Shown: piece by piece, positions 41,753-51,769 of the stretch | Numbering within the stretch: position 1 is the stretch's first letter | How the letters are laid out: each line of letters opens with the position of its first letter | From: Novosphingobium marinum | GTDB taxonomy: Bacteria > Pseudomonadota > Alphaproteobacteria > Sphingomonadales > Sphingomonadaceae | Assembly: GCF_013408095.1 (NCBI RefSeq) | Contig: NZ_JACBZF010000005.1 | Span: 248,001 to 312,000, forward strand | Reading direction: 5' to 3' | DNA length: 64,000 bases | Made by a program: the position numbers and the translations under genes | The notes under the pieces: generated by a model | What the model was told of the DNA's origin: nothing | Seen by the model: only the letters and a program-made list of their open reading frames with translations | The model's database searches: none

Positions 41753-44205
41753 CGAAGGGCAGCGATCTTCCCGTCCATGCCGTGCTGCCCGAACTGCTCG
41801 GCGCGCTGGGCGAGGGGACGGGCGCGGTGCTGGTGGCGCCACCGGGGGCGGGCAAGACCACGGCGGTCGCACCGGCGCTGATCGGCGAGGAGTGGTGCAC
41901 GGGCACGGTCGTGATGCTCAGTCCGCGCCGGGTGGCCGCGCGCGCCGCTGCCGAGCGCATGGCGGAGATGCTGGGCGAGAAGCCGGGCGCGACCGTCGGC
42001 TACCTCACCCGGCTCGACAGCCGCCGCTCCGCCGATACGCGCATCCTTGTCATGACCGAGGCGATCTTCGTGGCGACCGTGCTCGACGATCCCGAACTTT
42101 CGGGCGTGAGCGCGGTGCTGTTCGACGAAGCGCACGAACGGCATCTCGATTCGGACCTTGGGCTCGCGCTCGCGATCGAGGCTCGCGAGGTGCTGCGTCC
42201 CGACCTGCGGCTGCTCGTGATGTCGGCGACGATCGACGGCGCGCGTTTTGCCGGCCTGCTCGGCGACGCGCCGGTGATCGAGAGCGAGGGCAAGGCGCAT
42301 CCGCTGGCGATCCGCTGGCTGGGTGCCTCGCCCGAACTGCGTGTCGAAGAGGCGATGGCCTCGGCGATCCTGACCGCCTGGCGCGAGGAGGCGGGCGACA
42401 TCCTGGCTTTCCTTCCGGGCGTGCGCGAGATCGAACGGACGCGCGAGCGGCTGGAAGCACGGCTGCCCGGCGTCCCGGTGTTGCCCCTGCACGGACAGGT
42501 CGAACCCGCCGCGCAGCGCGCCGCAATCCGCCGCGATCCCGACGGGCGGCGGCGGATCGTGCTGGCGACCGCGATTGCCGAGACTTCGCTGACGCTCGAC
42601 GGGGTGTCGGTGGTCGTCGATGCCGGGCTGTCGCGCCGGGCCGAGTTCGACAAGGCGGCAGGCGTCACGCGGCTCGTCACGCACCGGGCGAGCCGGGCGG
42701 CGGCGGCACAGCGCGCCGGACGTGCCGCGCGGCAGGGACCGGGTGTCGCCTGTCGGCTGTGGGAGGAGGCGGCGCATGCCGGAAGGCCGGCCTTCGATCC
42801 GCCCGAGATCGAGACGTCGGACCTGGCGCCGCTCGTCCTGTCGCTCGCCTCGTGGGGGACGGCGGAGCCCGAGGCGATGGCCTGGCTCGATCCGCCGCCC
42901 GGCGCGTCGGTCGAGGCGGCGCGGGGCCGGCTCGTCACTCTGGGCGCGCTCGATGCCGAAGGGCGGATCACGCCGCACGGCAAGGCGGTGGCGGCGCTGC
43001 CGATGGACCCGGCGCTGGCGCACATGCTGCTGTACGCCGCCGGGCGCGGCGCGGCGCGCGATGCCGCGCGGCTGGCGCTGCTGCTGCAGGAGCGCGGCCT
43101 TGGCGGCAGGGGAGAAGACCTTGCCGCCCGTCTCGACCGCTGGAACGGCGATCACGGGGCGCGCGCCAAAGCCTCGCGTAAGCTCGCCGCGCGCTGGGCG
43201 GACCGGGCAGGGCGGCTGGTCGGGGACGAGGGCGGCGAGGCCCCGCCGCTCGGCATCCTGCTTGCCGAGGCCTTTCCCGACAATATCGCAAGGGCGCGCG
43301 GCAGCGACGGCGAGTATTGGCTGGCAGCGGGCGGGCGCGGGCTTCGTCTCGACCCTGCATCGCCGCTTGCCCGCGCCGAATGGCTTGCGGTCGGCGACGC
43401 GACCGGCGAGGCGAAGGGCGCGCGCATCACCGGCGCGGTTGCGCTGACCCAGGCGGAGGTCGAGCGCTGGCTCGGTCACAGGATCGAGAGCCGGGGCCAC
43501 TTGCGCTGGATCGCGGGCGAGCGCCGCGTCGAGGCCTTGCGACAGCGTCGGCTCGGCGCGATCGTGCTGGGCGGCGGTCCCGATCCGGATCCCGACGAGG
43601 ACGCGATCCGCGCATTCCTGATCGAGCGGATTCGCTCCGACGGCCTCGACCTCCTGCCGCTTTCGAAGGCGAGCCATTCGCTGCTGAAGCGCGCGCGGTT
43701 TGCAGGGATCGAAGCCCTGTCGGAGGAGGCGCTTCTCGATACGCTCGAACAGTGGGCCGGGCCGTTTCTCAAACGGCGGCTCGACCAGGTGAACGCGGGC
43801 GCGCTGCATGACGGCTTGCGCGGTCTTCCGGGCTGGGACGCGGTGAAGGCGCTCGACCGGCTGGCCCCGCCCGAATTCGTCAGCCCGGCGGGCACGCACC
43901 ACGCGATCGACTACGATGACGAAGGCGGCCCCTCGGTCGAAGTGCGCGTGCAGGCGCTGTTCGGCCTCGATACGCATCCCGTTTTCGGCCAGCCGCCGCA
44001 GCCGCTCCTCCTCAAGCTGACATCGCCCGCGGGCCGCCCGATCCAGGCGACGCGCGACCTGCCGGGCTTCTGGCGCGGATCGTGGGCGGACGTCGCGCGC
44101 GAGATGAAGGGGCGCTATCCCAGGCACCGCTGGCCCGACGAGCCGTGGGCCGAGGATCCCAGCCTCAAGACCAAGAATGCATTCGCGGCCCAGAAGCGCT
44201 CTTGA
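41749..44205 (+). CDS. hrpB: ATP-dependent helicase HrpB
   Basis: 818 residues, a DEAH/RHA-type helicase. Motifs: Walker A APPGAGKTT near residue 30, DEAH in FDEAHERHLDSDLG, motif III SATID, motif VI QRAGRAARQGPG. The C-terminal HrpB domain includes YPRHRWPDEPW. The cell role is poorly known; HrpB is related to RNA helicases such as HrpA. The GTG at 41749 overlaps the XRE stop by four bases. Its linkage to a small regulator and membrane protein is unusual and may reflect chance coupling. Confidence 0.9.
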   Translation: MTKGSDLPVHAVLPELLGALGEGTGAVLVAPPGAGKTTAVAPALIGEEWCTGTVVMLSPRRVAARAAAERMAEMLGEKPGATVGYLTRLDSRRSADTRILVMTEAIFVATVLDDPELSGVSAVLFDEAHERHLDSDLGLALAIEAREVLRPDLRLLVMSATIDGARFAGLLGDAPVIESEGKAHPLAIRWLGASPELRVEEAMASAILTAWREEAGDILAFLPGVREIERTRERLEARLPGVPVLPLHGQVEPAAQRAAIRRDPDGRRRIVLATAIAETSLTLDGVSVVVDAGLSRRAEFDKAAGVTRLVTHRASRAAAAQRAGRAARQGPGVACRLWEEAAHAGRPAFDPPEIETSDLAPLVLSLASWGTAEPEAMAWLDPPPGASVEAARGRLVTLGALDAEGRITPHGKAVAALPMDPALAHMLLYAAGRGAARDAARLALLLQERGLGGRGEDLAARLDRWNGDHGARAKASRKLAARWADRAGRLVGDEGGEAPPLGILLAEAFPDNIARARGSDGEYWLAAGGRGLRLDPASPLARAEWLAVGDATGEAKGARITGAVALTQAEVERWLGHRIESRGHLRWIAGERRVEALRQRRLGAIVLGGGPDPDPDEDAIRAFLIERIRSDGLDLLPLSKASHSLLKRARFAGIEALSEEALLDTLEQWAGPFLKRRLDQVNAGALHDGLRGLPGWDAVKALDRLAPPEFVSPAGTHHAIDYDDEGGPSVEVRVQALFGLDTHPVFGQPPQPLLLKLTSPAGRPIQATRDLPGFWRGSWADVAREMKGRYPRHRWPDEPWAEDPSLKTKNAFAAQKRS

Positions 44206-44238
44206 TTTGCGCGGCGATTCGCAGGAAAGCGCTTTGCC

Positions 44239-44517
44239 ATGACCGCACGCATCTACCAGCGCCCGAAAACCGCCATGCAGTCCGGCAAGGCGCTTACCGA
44301 CACGTGGATCCTCGAATTCGAGCAGTCGGAGGCGAGGAAGCCCGATCCGCTGATGGGCTGGACCGGCTCTGGCGACACGCAGGCGCAGGTCCAGTTGCGC
44401 TTTCCCACGAAGGACGAGGCGATCGGCTACGCGCGGAAGTACGGCATCGCCGCGCGCGTTCATACGCCGCCCGCCAGGCGCCTGAAGCTGCAGGCCTACG
44501 CCGACAATTTCCGCTGA
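44239..44517 (+). CDS. NDUFS4-like complex I accessory protein
   Basis: 92 residues. RIYQRPKTAMQSGKA and the C-terminal block (GWTGSGDTQAQVQLRF, then KDEAIGYARKYGI) match the ETC complex I accessory (NDUFS4/AQDQ) family, found in alphaproteobacteria and mitochondria. It helps assemble or stabilise the N module of NADH dehydrogenase. ATG at 44239. It follows hrpB by 33 bases and precedes the SRP RNA. Confidence 0.88.
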   Translation: MTARIYQRPKTAMQSGKALTDTWILEFEQSEARKPDPLMGWTGSGDTQAQVQLRFPTKDEAIGYARKYGIAARVHTPPARRLKLQAYADNFR

Positions 44518-44566
44518 GCGCGCGCGCTTCGCGCCGACGCTTGAAATCGCGGGCCGATCCCGCCAT

Positions 44567-44664
44567 ATGCCGGGCCGGGAGTCGGGTGGACGTTTGCGTT
44601 CGCGAACCTGGTCAGGTCCGGAAGGAAGCAGCCATAACGGATTGCGACGGGTCGCCCGGCTCCT
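44567..44664 (+). ncRNA. ffs: Signal recognition particle RNA, small bacterial type
   Basis: The conserved loop region GGTCAGGTCCGGAAGGAAGC (44610-44629) is the SRP RNA core that binds Ffh. GCCGGGC at 44569-44575 pairs with GCCCGGC at 44654-44660 to close the hairpin. The exact ends are estimated. The gene lies between the NDUFS4-like gene and dnaX, a common place in alphaproteobacteria. Confidence 0.9.
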
Positions 44665-44713
44665 TCTCCTTTTCCCCTGACAATCCGCCCGCCAGCTTCT
44701 ACCTTCGCCGGTG

Positions 44714-46537
44714 ATGTCCGATTCCAACGACATGTTCGGTAACGCCGCCCCCGATGACGAGGGCGACGACGAGGCCGGGGATAGCCAACCCAGCGCCGGG
44801 GAGCTTGAAGCTGCCGGCCAGTCCGCGCTGTTCGGCGGGGACGAAGTCGCGTCCGATCCGCCTGCCGTCGATGCCGTGCCCGATCCGGCGCCCGTCCAGC
44901 CGCCCGCCACCGATACGCCGTCGACGGGAACGCCGGTGCAGCCCTATCGCGTGCTTGCCCGCAAGTACCGTCCGCAGACCTTCGGGGAACTGATCGGGCA
45001 GGAAGCGATGGTGCGGACGCTGGCCAACGCTATCCGGCGCAACCGGCTGGCGCACGCATTCCTGATGACCGGCGTGCGCGGGGTGGGCAAGACCTCCACC
45101 GCAAGGCTGATCGCCAAGGCGCTCAACTGCATCGGGCCGGACGGGCAGGGCGGTCCGACGATCGACCCGTGCGGTATGTGCGAACCGTGCGTCGCCATCG
45201 CCGAGGGCCGCCACATCGACGTGATCGAGATGGACGCAGCCAGTCACACCGGTGTCGACGACGTGCGCGAGATCATCGAGGCGGTGCGCTATGCCGCCGT
45301 CTCGGCGCGCTACAAGATCTACATCATCGACGAGGTCCACATGCTCTCGCGCAATGCGTTCAACGCGTTGCTCAAGACGCTGGAGGAACCGCCCGCGCAC
45401 GTGAAGTTCCTGTTCGCGACGACCGAGGCGGACAAGCTGCCGGTCACCGTCCTGTCGCGCTGCCAGCGTTTCGACCTGCGCCGCATCCCGGCGCCGATGC
45501 TGGCCGGACATTTCGAGGCGATCTGCGACAAGGAGGACGTCGAGGCCGAGGACGAGGCGCTGGCGATGATCGCGGCCGCCGCCGAAGGCTCGGTGCGCGA
45601 CGGACTGTCGATCCTCGACCAGGCGATCGCGCATGCCGACATGGATGCCCAGGGCAGGGTTACGGCGGCGCAGGTGCGCGACATGCTCGGCCTTGCCGAC
45701 AACACCGCGCAGCGCGACCTGTTCGACGCGGTCCTGAACGGCGAGGGTGCGCGGCTTCTCGAGCTCGTCGACCGGCAGTTCTCGCTCGGCGTGGAGCCGC
45801 TGGCGCTGCTGCGCGGCGCAATGGGACTTACCCACCGCATTACCGTGGCGCAGATCGCGGGCAATGCCGATGATATCCCCTCCGTCGAGGAGCGCACCGC
45901 CATCGAGGGCTGGTCGCAGCGGCTGACGGCGGCGCAACTGCATCGGCTCTGGCAGCTGCTGCTCAAGGGCTTCGAGGAAGTGCGCATGGCGCCCGATCCG
46001 CTCGTTGCCGCGCGCATGGCGCTGCTGCGCGTGATGCACGCCTCGGACATGCCCGATCCCGGGACGCTCGCGAAAAAGCTGGCGAGCCTGCCGGCCGATG
46101 CGCCTGCTCCGGCCACCAACGCAGCGCCCGCACCTGCCGCAAGCGACACGCCGCCGTGGAACGCGCTCGTCGACAGGATCGAGGATGCGTGCGGTATCGG
46201 GCTTGCCGAACGGCTGCGCTTCCAGGTCCGCGTCGTCGATTTCGCGCCCGGTCGCTTCGTCTATTCGCAAGCCCCCGGGATCAGCGACGATCCGACGCAG
46301 GAGCTGCGCCGCGCGCTCGAGACCGTGCTTGGCGGTGCATGGACGGTCGAGCGGGTCGAGGAGGGCGGCGCGCCGACCCTCGTCGAACAGGACGAGGCGG
46401 AAAAGAAGGCGCAGGCCGATGCGATCCGGCAGGCCCCGATCGTCGCCGCCGCCTTCGCCGCCTTTCCCGACGCCGAGATGATCGAGGGTGACAGCCGCGC
46501 CGCCGCAGGCGGAGGCAACCGAAACTGGAGACGATGA
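44714..46537 (+). CDS. dnaX: DNA polymerase III subunits tau/gamma
   Basis: 607 residues. A 75-residue acidic and proline-rich N-terminal extension precedes the conserved core PYRVLARKYRPQTFGELIGQ. The clamp-loader ATPase has Walker A GVRGVGKTSTA, a zinc site (LNCIGPD, then CGMCEPC) and the sensor box LFATTEADKLP. The C-terminal part would be the tau-specific polymerase- and helicase-contact region. I use the ATG at 44714; a GTG lies one codon before. No typical A-AAA-AAG slippery site is seen, so a separate gamma form is unproven. The 3' end overlaps ebfC by four bases. Confidence 0.94.
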   Translation: MSDSNDMFGNAAPDDEGDDEAGDSQPSAGELEAAGQSALFGGDEVASDPPAVDAVPDPAPVQPPATDTPSTGTPVQPYRVLARKYRPQTFGELIGQEAMVRTLANAIRRNRLAHAFLMTGVRGVGKTSTARLIAKALNCIGPDGQGGPTIDPCGMCEPCVAIAEGRHIDVIEMDAASHTGVDDVREIIEAVRYAAVSARYKIYIIDEVHMLSRNAFNALLKTLEEPPAHVKFLFATTEADKLPVTVLSRCQRFDLRRIPAPMLAGHFEAICDKEDVEAEDEALAMIAAAAEGSVRDGLSILDQAIAHADMDAQGRVTAAQVRDMLGLADNTAQRDLFDAVLNGEGARLLELVDRQFSLGVEPLALLRGAMGLTHRITVAQIAGNADDIPSVEERTAIEGWSQRLTAAQLHRLWQLLLKGFEEVRMAPDPLVAARMALLRVMHASDMPDPGTLAKKLASLPADAPAPATNAAPAPAASDTPPWNALVDRIEDACGIGLAERLRFQVRVVDFAPGRFVYSQAPGISDDPTQELRRALETVLGGAWTVERVEEGGAPTLVEQDEAEKKAQADAIRQAPIVAAAFAAFPDAEMIEGDSRAAAGGGNRNWRR

Positions 46538-46878
46538 TGAAATCGATGGAAGAGATGATCCAGGCCGCCCAGCAGGCCGCCGAGACGATCCAGAAGCAGA
46601 TGAACGAAACGCAGGCCAAGCTCGACGCGATCGAGGTCGAAGGCGTCGCCGGCGGCGGGCTGGTGAAAATCCGCTGTTCGGCCAAAGGCCGCGTGGTCGC
46701 GGTCAACATCGACGACAGCCTGATGAAGCCCGAGGAAAAACCGATCCTCGAGGACCTGATCGCCGCTGCCTACAACGATGCGCGGACGAAAGCCGACCAG
46801 GTCGCCAACGAGGAAATGCAGAAGGCGCAGCAGGGCATGGGCCTGCCGCCGGGCTTCAACCTTCCGGGAATGGGCTGA
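46534..46878 (+). CDS. YbaB/EbfC-family nucleoid-associated protein
   Basis: 114 residues. The N-terminal helix (EMIQAAQQAAETIQKQMNET) and the core GVAGGGLVKIRCSAKGRVVAVNI match the family, which binds DNA as dimers. Placement right after dnaX, with ATGATGA overlap, is the classic order. ATG at 46534, with a second ATG at 46537. A hairpin (GAAGCGAC at 46879-46886 with GTCGCTTC at 46903-46910) follows, without a T tract. Confidence 0.94.
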   Translation: MMKSMEEMIQAAQQAAETIQKQMNETQAKLDAIEVEGVAGGGLVKIRCSAKGRVVAVNIDDSLMKPEEKPILEDLIAAAYNDARTKADQVANEEMQKAQQGMGLPPGFNLPGMG

Positions 46879-46910
46879 GAAGCGACCGCCTCTAGCCTGA
46901 ACGTCGCTTC
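46879..46910 (+). terminator. Possible terminator hairpin after ebfC
   Basis: GAAGCGAC and GTCGCTTC form an eight-base-pair stem around 16 bases, starting just after the ebfC stop. There is no U tract, so it may act in transcript stability instead. Confidence 0.35.
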
Positions 46911-47031
46911 AGGCCAGCCTTCGCGCCGCCGTCTTCCACAGTTGCGGGCGGCGGCGGCATTGCACCTGCGAACGGGCGATCCCATATCCTGACCGAACAC
47001 CGGCAGCGCGCTCGCGCGCCCGGCAGAAAGA

Positions 47032-49452
47032 ATGGATGAGCCCGTGAACACATTTCCCCTCCTTCCCCTCCGCGACATCGTCGTCTTTCCCGGCATGGTC
47101 GTTCCCCTGTTCGTGGGGCGCGAGAAGTCGGTGGCGGCACTCGAGACGGCGATGGCCGGCCAGAAGGACATATTTCTTCTCGCCCAGCTCGATCCGGGTT
47201 GCGACGATCCGGGCCGCGACGACCTCTACGACACCGGCGTGGTGGCAAGCGTCCTGCAGCTCCTGAAGCTGCCCGACGGCACCGTGCGCGTCCTCGTCGA
47301 AGGCCAGCAGCGCGCGCGGATCGAGGAACTGCGTACCGAGGATACCGACGACGGCAAGCTGCTGCTCGCCGATATCGAGGAGATCGAGCCGGTCACCGCC
47401 TCGGGCACCGAAGTCGCAGCGATGATGCGCAGCGTGGTCGAGCAGTTCAACGAATACGCCAAGCTCAACAAGAAGCTCTCGCAGGAAGCGGGCGACAGCC
47501 TTGGCGAGATCGACGATGCCTCGAAGCTGGCCGACGCGGTCGCCGCGCAGCTTGCCGCCAAGGTGTCCGACAAGCAGGCGCTGCTGTCCGAGGCCGATCC
47601 GCACAAGCGGCTGGAAATGGCGCTGAGCTTCATGGAGGGCGAGCTCGGCGTGCTGCAGGTCGAGCGCAAGATCCGCGGCCGCGTGAAGCGTCAGATGGAG
47701 AAGACGCAGCGCGAATACTACCTCAACGAGCAGCTCAAGGCGATCCAGAACGAGCTGGGCGGCGGCGACGGCGAGGAAGCCAACGAAATCGCCGAACTGC
47801 AGGAAAAGATCGAGAAGCTGAAGCTGTCGAAGGAGGCGCGCGCCAAGGCGCAGGCCGAACTCAAGAAGCTGAAGTCGATGCAGCCGATGAGCGCCGAGGC
47901 GACCGTCATCCGCAACTACCTCGATGTCCTGCTCGGCCTGCCCTGGGGCAAGAAGTCGCGGCTCAAGAAGGACATCGGCAAGGCGCAGGAAGTGCTCGAT
48001 GCCGATCACTACGCGCTCGAGAAGGTCAAGGACCGCATCGTCGAATACCTTGCCGTGCAGGCGCGCACCAACAAGCTGAAGGGGCCGATCCTGTGCCTCG
48101 TCGGTCCTCCGGGCGTCGGCAAGACCTCGCTCGGCAAGTCGATCGCGCGGGCCACGGGTCGCAACTTCGTGCGCCAGTCACTGGGCGGCGTGCGCGACGA
48201 GGCTGAAATCCGCGGCCACCGGCGCACCTACATCGGCTCGCTGCCGGGCAAGATCGTGTCGAACCTGCGCAAGGCCGAGACCGCCAACCCGCTGTTCCTG
48301 CTCGACGAGATCGACAAGCTCGGCCAGGATTTCCGGGGCGACCCGGCGTCGGCGCTGCTCGAAGTGCTCGATCCCGAGCAGAACTCGAAGTTCCAGGACC
48401 ACTACCTCGAACTCGATTTCGACCTGTCCGACGTGATGTTCGTGTGCACCGCGAACAGCCTCAACCTGCCGCAGGCACTGCTCGACCGCATGGAGATCAT
48501 CCGGCTCGAAGGCTACACCGAGGACGAGAAGGTCGAGATCGCCGAACGCCACCTGATTCCCAAGCAGATCGAGGCGCATGGGCTTAAGGATGGCGAATTC
48601 GAGCTGACCAACGAGGGACTGCGCGACCTCATTCGCTACTACACGCGCGAGGCGGGCGTTCGTACACTGGAGCGCGAGATCGCGCGGCTGGCGCGCAAGA
48701 GCCTGCGCAAGATTCTCGAAAAGGAAGCGTCGAGCGTCATCGTCACCCCCGAAAATCTCGGAGACTTCGCCGGCGTGCGCAAGTTCCGCCACGGCATGTC
48801 GGAGGAAGAGGCGCAGGTCGGCGCGGTCACCGGACTTGCCTGGACCGAGGTTGGCGGCGAACTGCTGACCATCGAGAGCGTCACCACGATGGGCAAGGGC
48901 GAGATCAAGACGACCGGCAAGCTGGGCGACGTGATGAACGAGTCGGTCGCGGCCGCGTTCAGCTTCGTCAAGGCGCGCAGCCCGGCCTACGGCATCAAGC
49001 CGTCGATCTTCCAGCGCAAGAACATCCACATCCACCTGCCCGAAGGCGCCGTGCCCAAGGACGGGCCGAGCGCGGGCATCGGCATGGTCACCTCCATCGT
49101 CTCCACGCTCACCGCGATTCCCGTGCGCGCCGATGTGGCGATGACCGGCGAGGTCACGCTGCGCGGTCGGGTGCTGCCGATCGGCGGCCTCAAGGAGAAA
49201 CTGCTCGCAGCGCTCCGCGGCGGCATCAAGACGGTGCTGATCCCCGAGGAGAACGAGAAGGACCTGGCCGAGATTCCCGATAACGTGAAGGAGGGGCTGG
49301 AGATCATCCCCGTCAGCCACGTCGACGAAGTTCTTGCCCGGGCGCTCACCCGCAAGCTCGAGCCGATCGAATGGACCGAAGCGGACGAAATCGCGAGCCA
49401 GGCCGCGGCTCCCCAGATGGGACCGTCGCCGACCTCGACCACCGCGCACTGA
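47032..49452 (+). CDS. lon: ATP-dependent protease Lon
   Basis: 806 residues. The N-terminal substrate domain ([15 protein letters not shown]), AAA+ ATPase (Walker [12 protein letters not shown], Walker [12 protein letters not shown]) and C-terminal protease with Ser-Lys dyad ([11 protein letters not shown] and [10 protein letters not shown]) are all present. It degrades damaged and regulatory proteins in the cytoplasm. ATG at 47032. HU, a known Lon substrate in other bacteria, is encoded 240 bases downstream, the usual order. Confidence 0.97.
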   Translation: MDEPVNTFPLLPLRDIVVFPGMVVPLFVGREKSVAALETAMAGQKDIFLLAQLDPGCDDPGRDDLYDTGVVASVLQLLKLPDGTVRVLVEGQQRARIEELRTEDTDDGKLLLADIEEIEPVTASGTEVAAMMRSVVEQFNEYAKLNKKLSQEAGDSLGEIDDASKLADAVAAQLAAKVSDKQALLSEADPHKRLEMALSFMEGELGVLQVERKIRGRVKRQMEKTQREYYLNEQLKAIQNELGGGDGEEANEIAELQEKIEKLKLSKEARAKAQAELKKLKSMQPMSAEATVIRNYLDVLLGLPWGKKSRLKKDIGKAQEVLDADHYALEKVKDRIVEYLAVQARTNKLKGPILCLVGPPGVGKTSLGKSIARATGRNFVRQSLGGVRDEAEIRGHRRTYIGSLPGKIVSNLRKAETANPLFLLDEIDKLGQDFRGDPASALLEVLDPEQNSKFQDHYLELDFDLSDVMFVCTANSLNLPQALLDRMEIIRLEGYTEDEKVEIAERHLIPKQIEAHGLKDGEFELTNEGLRDLIRYYTREAGVRTLEREIARLARKSLRKILEKEASSVIVTPENLGDFAGVRKFRHGMSEEEAQVGAVTGLAWTEVGGELLTIESVTTMGKGEIKTTGKLGDVMNESVAAAFSFVKARSPAYGIKPSIFQRKNIHIHLPEGAVPKDGPSAGIGMVTSIVSTLTAIPVRADVAMTGEVTLRGRVLPIGGLKEKLLAALRGGIKTVLIPEENEKDLAEIPDNVKEGLEIIPVSHVDEVLARALTRKLEPIEWTEADEIASQAAAPQMGPSPTSTTAH

Positions 49453-49692
49453 TCCATGTTGCACTGCGGCGACTCGGCGGCATCGCCGGGTCATCCCGCG
49501 TGCGTCCTTCGTGCAGAAGTGCAAAAGCGTGCCTCGGTTTGTCGAAATTGGCCCATAAACGGGGAATTTTCGGGCCTTACCCGCCCATTTCGCTTTGACA
49601 GGCGCGCCAAAAGTCGCTCAATTCGCGCGTCATATACCGAGGCGATTCCAGACGTATTCCGGTTTCACAGAAAGCTAAGGGGGGTTCCCATA

Positions 49693-49965
49693 ATGAACAA
49701 GAATGACCTGATCAGTTCCGTTGCCGATTCCAGCGGCCTTTCGCGCAGCGACGCCACCAAGGCGGTCGAAGGCGTATTCGACGCCATCACCGGCGCGCTG
49801 AAGAGCGGCGACGAAGTTCGCCTCGTCGGTTTCGGCACCTTCTCGGTCGCCAAGCGCAAGGCCTCGACTGGCCGTAACCCGCGCACCGGCGAGCCGATGG
49901 AGATCAAGGCCTCGACCCAGCCGAAGTTCAAGGCCGGCAAGGGCCTCAAGGACGCGGTCAACTAA
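49693..49965 (+). CDS. DNA-binding protein HU
   Basis: 90 residues, full length. The dimer core (MNKNDLISSVADSSGLSRSD) and the DNA-binding arm (VAKRKASTGRNPRTGEPMEI) are typical, with the conserved Pro in RNPRTGE that wedges into DNA. It compacts and bends DNA. The ATG at 49693 has AAGGGGG upstream. TTGACA at 49595-49600 may be the -35 of its own promoter. A strong terminator follows. Confidence 0.95.
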   Translation: MNKNDLISSVADSSGLSRSDATKAVEGVFDAITGALKSGDEVRLVGFGTFSVAKRKASTGRNPRTGEPMEIKASTQPKFKAGKGLKDAVN

Positions 49966-50017
49966 ACATCGCCGGTCAGGCCGGGCCGCTACGCCTCGCG
50001 GCCCGCCGATCCCGATG

Positions 50018-50057
50018 AAAAAAGCGCCGTACCGGGAAGCCGGTGCGGCGCTTTTTT
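50018..50057. terminator. Strong bidirectional rho-independent terminator
   Basis: AAAAAAGCGCCG and its inverted copy CGGCGCTTTTTT close a long GC-rich stem with a GAAG loop. It lies about 50 bases after the HU stop and 28 bases after the stop of the convergent lipoprotein gene, and serves both. Confidence 0.9.
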
Positions 50058-50084
50058 CGTGTGCGCGCCTCGCGTCCGGCGCGG

Positions 50085-50930
50085 TCAGCGGGCCGTGCGC
50101 GGCGCCAGCTGGACGAGGGCGGTGGGCGCGGTGGTGCCGGCCGACGAAACCTCCCAGGTCATGACCTGGCCGGAGGGATCGGGCGCAGGCCCTTCCTCGG
50201 TATTGTTCGCGCGGATCTCGCCGTCGGTGCGCACGACGAAGGTGCCTTCCATCTCCGGCAGGTTCGTCGTCGTCTTGCCGCCCTGTTCCTCGGCAGCCGC
50301 AGCCGCCGCCATCATCAGGCCCTGCATCGGCATGCCCGATCCGCCGGGACCGAAGCCGGGCGCATCGATGCGCACGGTGCCGTCGTCGCGCAGGCTCAGC
50401 GTCACGAACGCGTTCGCCATCGGAAAGCGCTCGATCGTCGGGAAGACGAAGTCGTGGTCGAGCGTGCCGTTGATCGCGAAGTCCACATCGAAGCGGCCGT
50501 CGCCCCTGTATTCGACCTTGCGCCAGCCCGCCTGCCGCCGCAGCCGCTCGGCGAATTCCTGCGCGGCCTTGGGGTCGGAAGGATCGAGACCGCCGAGGAA
50601 GGCCTTGGCCATCTCGGCCTCGCCCTGCGCCTTCGACGCGCGCGAGCGTTCCCAGTCCTCTCGCTGAGCGGCGATCTCTGCCTCGGTGCAGGCGCGCGTC
50701 TCGCCGTCGTCGTCGCACTCCTCCGGTTCAAACGCGCCGGCCCCGTCGGGCTTCTTGGCGAGCGGGAGAAGGTACAACTCGCCGGTGTAGCGAAAGGCGA
50801 AGCGTCCATCCTGCCGCAGGTCCAGCTCCGAGCCGAACCTGCCCGGCGCAAGCAGGCAGCCGGCCAGCAGCAGCAGGCCCGCAACCGCCGCGATCGCCGG
50901 TGCGGCGCGTTTCACGTCGAAATGCTTCAT
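50085..50930 (-). CDS. Lipoprotein of unknown function
   Basis: 281 residues. A lipoprotein signal (hydrophobic run, LLLLAGC; Cys near residue 25) is followed by a beta-rich region with RFGSELDLRQDGRFAFRYTGELYLL and a middle helix. No recognised domain. The protein would lie at the inner or outer membrane facing the periplasm. ATG at 50928-50930. It follows the methyltransferase gene by 32 bases on the same strand and shares the terminator at 50018. Confidence 0.75.
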   Translation of the reverse strand: MKHFDVKRAAPAIAAVAGLLLLAGCLLAPGRFGSELDLRQDGRFAFRYTGELYLLPLAKKPDGAGAFEPEECDDDGETRACTEAEIAAQREDWERSRASKAQGEAEMAKAFLGGLDPSDPKAAQEFAERLRRQAGWRKVEYRGDGRFDVDFAINGTLDHDFVFPTIERFPMANAFVTLSLRDDGTVRIDAPGFGPGGSGMPMQGLMMAAAAAAEEQGGKTTTNLPEMEGTFVVRTDGEIRANNTEEGPAPDPSGQVMTWEVSSAGTTAPTALVQLAPRTAR

Positions 50931-50962
50931 CGTTTCCCCCGTTCGATTGGCATCGGCCCCCT

Positions 50963-51769
50963 CTAGGGACCCGGTCTCGTCGCCACGGCATAAAGTGAAA
51001 TTGCTGCGGCGTTGCTAACGTTCAGGCTTTCCATGTCGGCCGCGATCGGCAGGCGGGCATGCGCATCGCAGTGCTGCATGACATTGTGCCGCATGCCTTC
51101 GCCCTCCGCGCCGAGCACCAGCGCCACCGGGCCCGCCGGCAGCACGTCGGCGAGGACCGCCTCCGCTTCGCCGTCGAGCCCCAGCCGCCAGTATCCCGCT
51201 TCGGCCACTTCCTCGAGCGCGCGCGACAGGTTCACCACGCGCACCCAGGGGACGATCTCGAGAGCGCCCGATGCCGACTTGGCGAGCGCGCCGGATTCGG
51301 GCGGCGCATGCCGGTCCTGCGTCAGCAGCGCGCAGGCCCCGAACGCCGCGGCGGAGCGCATGATGGCGCCGACATTGTGCGGGTCGGTCACCTGGTCGAG
51401 CACGACCAGCGGGCGCGCCGGATCGCCATCGAGCACGTCGCCCAGGAAAAGGTCGGGCAGGGGGTCGCATTCCAGCACCAGCCCCTGGTGCGGCGCGTCG
51501 CGCGCGACCAGCCGGGCAAGGTCGGGCGCCTCGGCGTATTCGACAGGGAAGTCCGGCGGCAGTTCGCCGTCGAGGCCGGCGATCGCCTCGCGCGTGGCCC
51601 ACAGCTTGCGATGGCTGCGCTCCGGATTCCTGAGCGCGGCCTCGACCGCGTGGTGGCCCCAGAGGCGGACCGCGCCCTTGCTCGCGCGTCCGCTGCCGCG
51701 CCCGCCCTGCATGCGTCCCGCGCGCCCGCGCAATGCCCGTTTCGGCTTGCCGCCACCGCCCTTCGACAT
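50963..51769 (-). CDS. rlmB: SpoU-family RNA 2'-O-methyltransferase (RlmB-like)
   Basis: 268 residues. A basic N-terminal tail and substrate-binding region (RLWGHHAVEAAL) precede the SPOUT knot with motif 1 VTDPHNVGAIMRSAAAFGA, motif 2 VALVLGAEGEGM and motif 3 LNVSNAAAISLY. RlmB methylates G2251 of 23S rRNA; TrmH-type tRNA methylation is the alternative. ATG at 51767-51769. It is the last chromosomal gene before tRNA-Tyr, transcribed away from it. Confidence 0.86.
   Translation of the reverse strand: MSKGGGGKPKRALRGRAGRMQGGRGSGRASKGAVRLWGHHAVEAALRNPERSHRKLWATREAIAGLDGELPPDFPVEYAEAPDLARLVARDAPHQGLVLECDPLPDLFLGDVLDGDPARPLVVLDQVTDPHNVGAIMRSAAAFGACALLTQDRHAPPESGALAKSASGALEIVPWVRVVNLSRALEEVAEAGYWRLGLDGEAEAVLADVLPAGPVALVLGAEGEGMRHNVMQHCDAHARLPIAADMESLNVSNAAAISLYAVATRPGP

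Noticed and set aside
41665-44910. Minus-strand open frame of over 1,000 codons opposite hrpB
   Set aside because: Antisense shadow of a gene with intact helicase motifs; low-complexity arginine-rich translation.
46060-46090. Programmed frameshift site in dnaX (GCG AAA AAG)
   Set aside because: The heptamer lacks the needed A-AAA-AAG pattern and no early stop follows in the -1 frame, so a gamma product is not supported.
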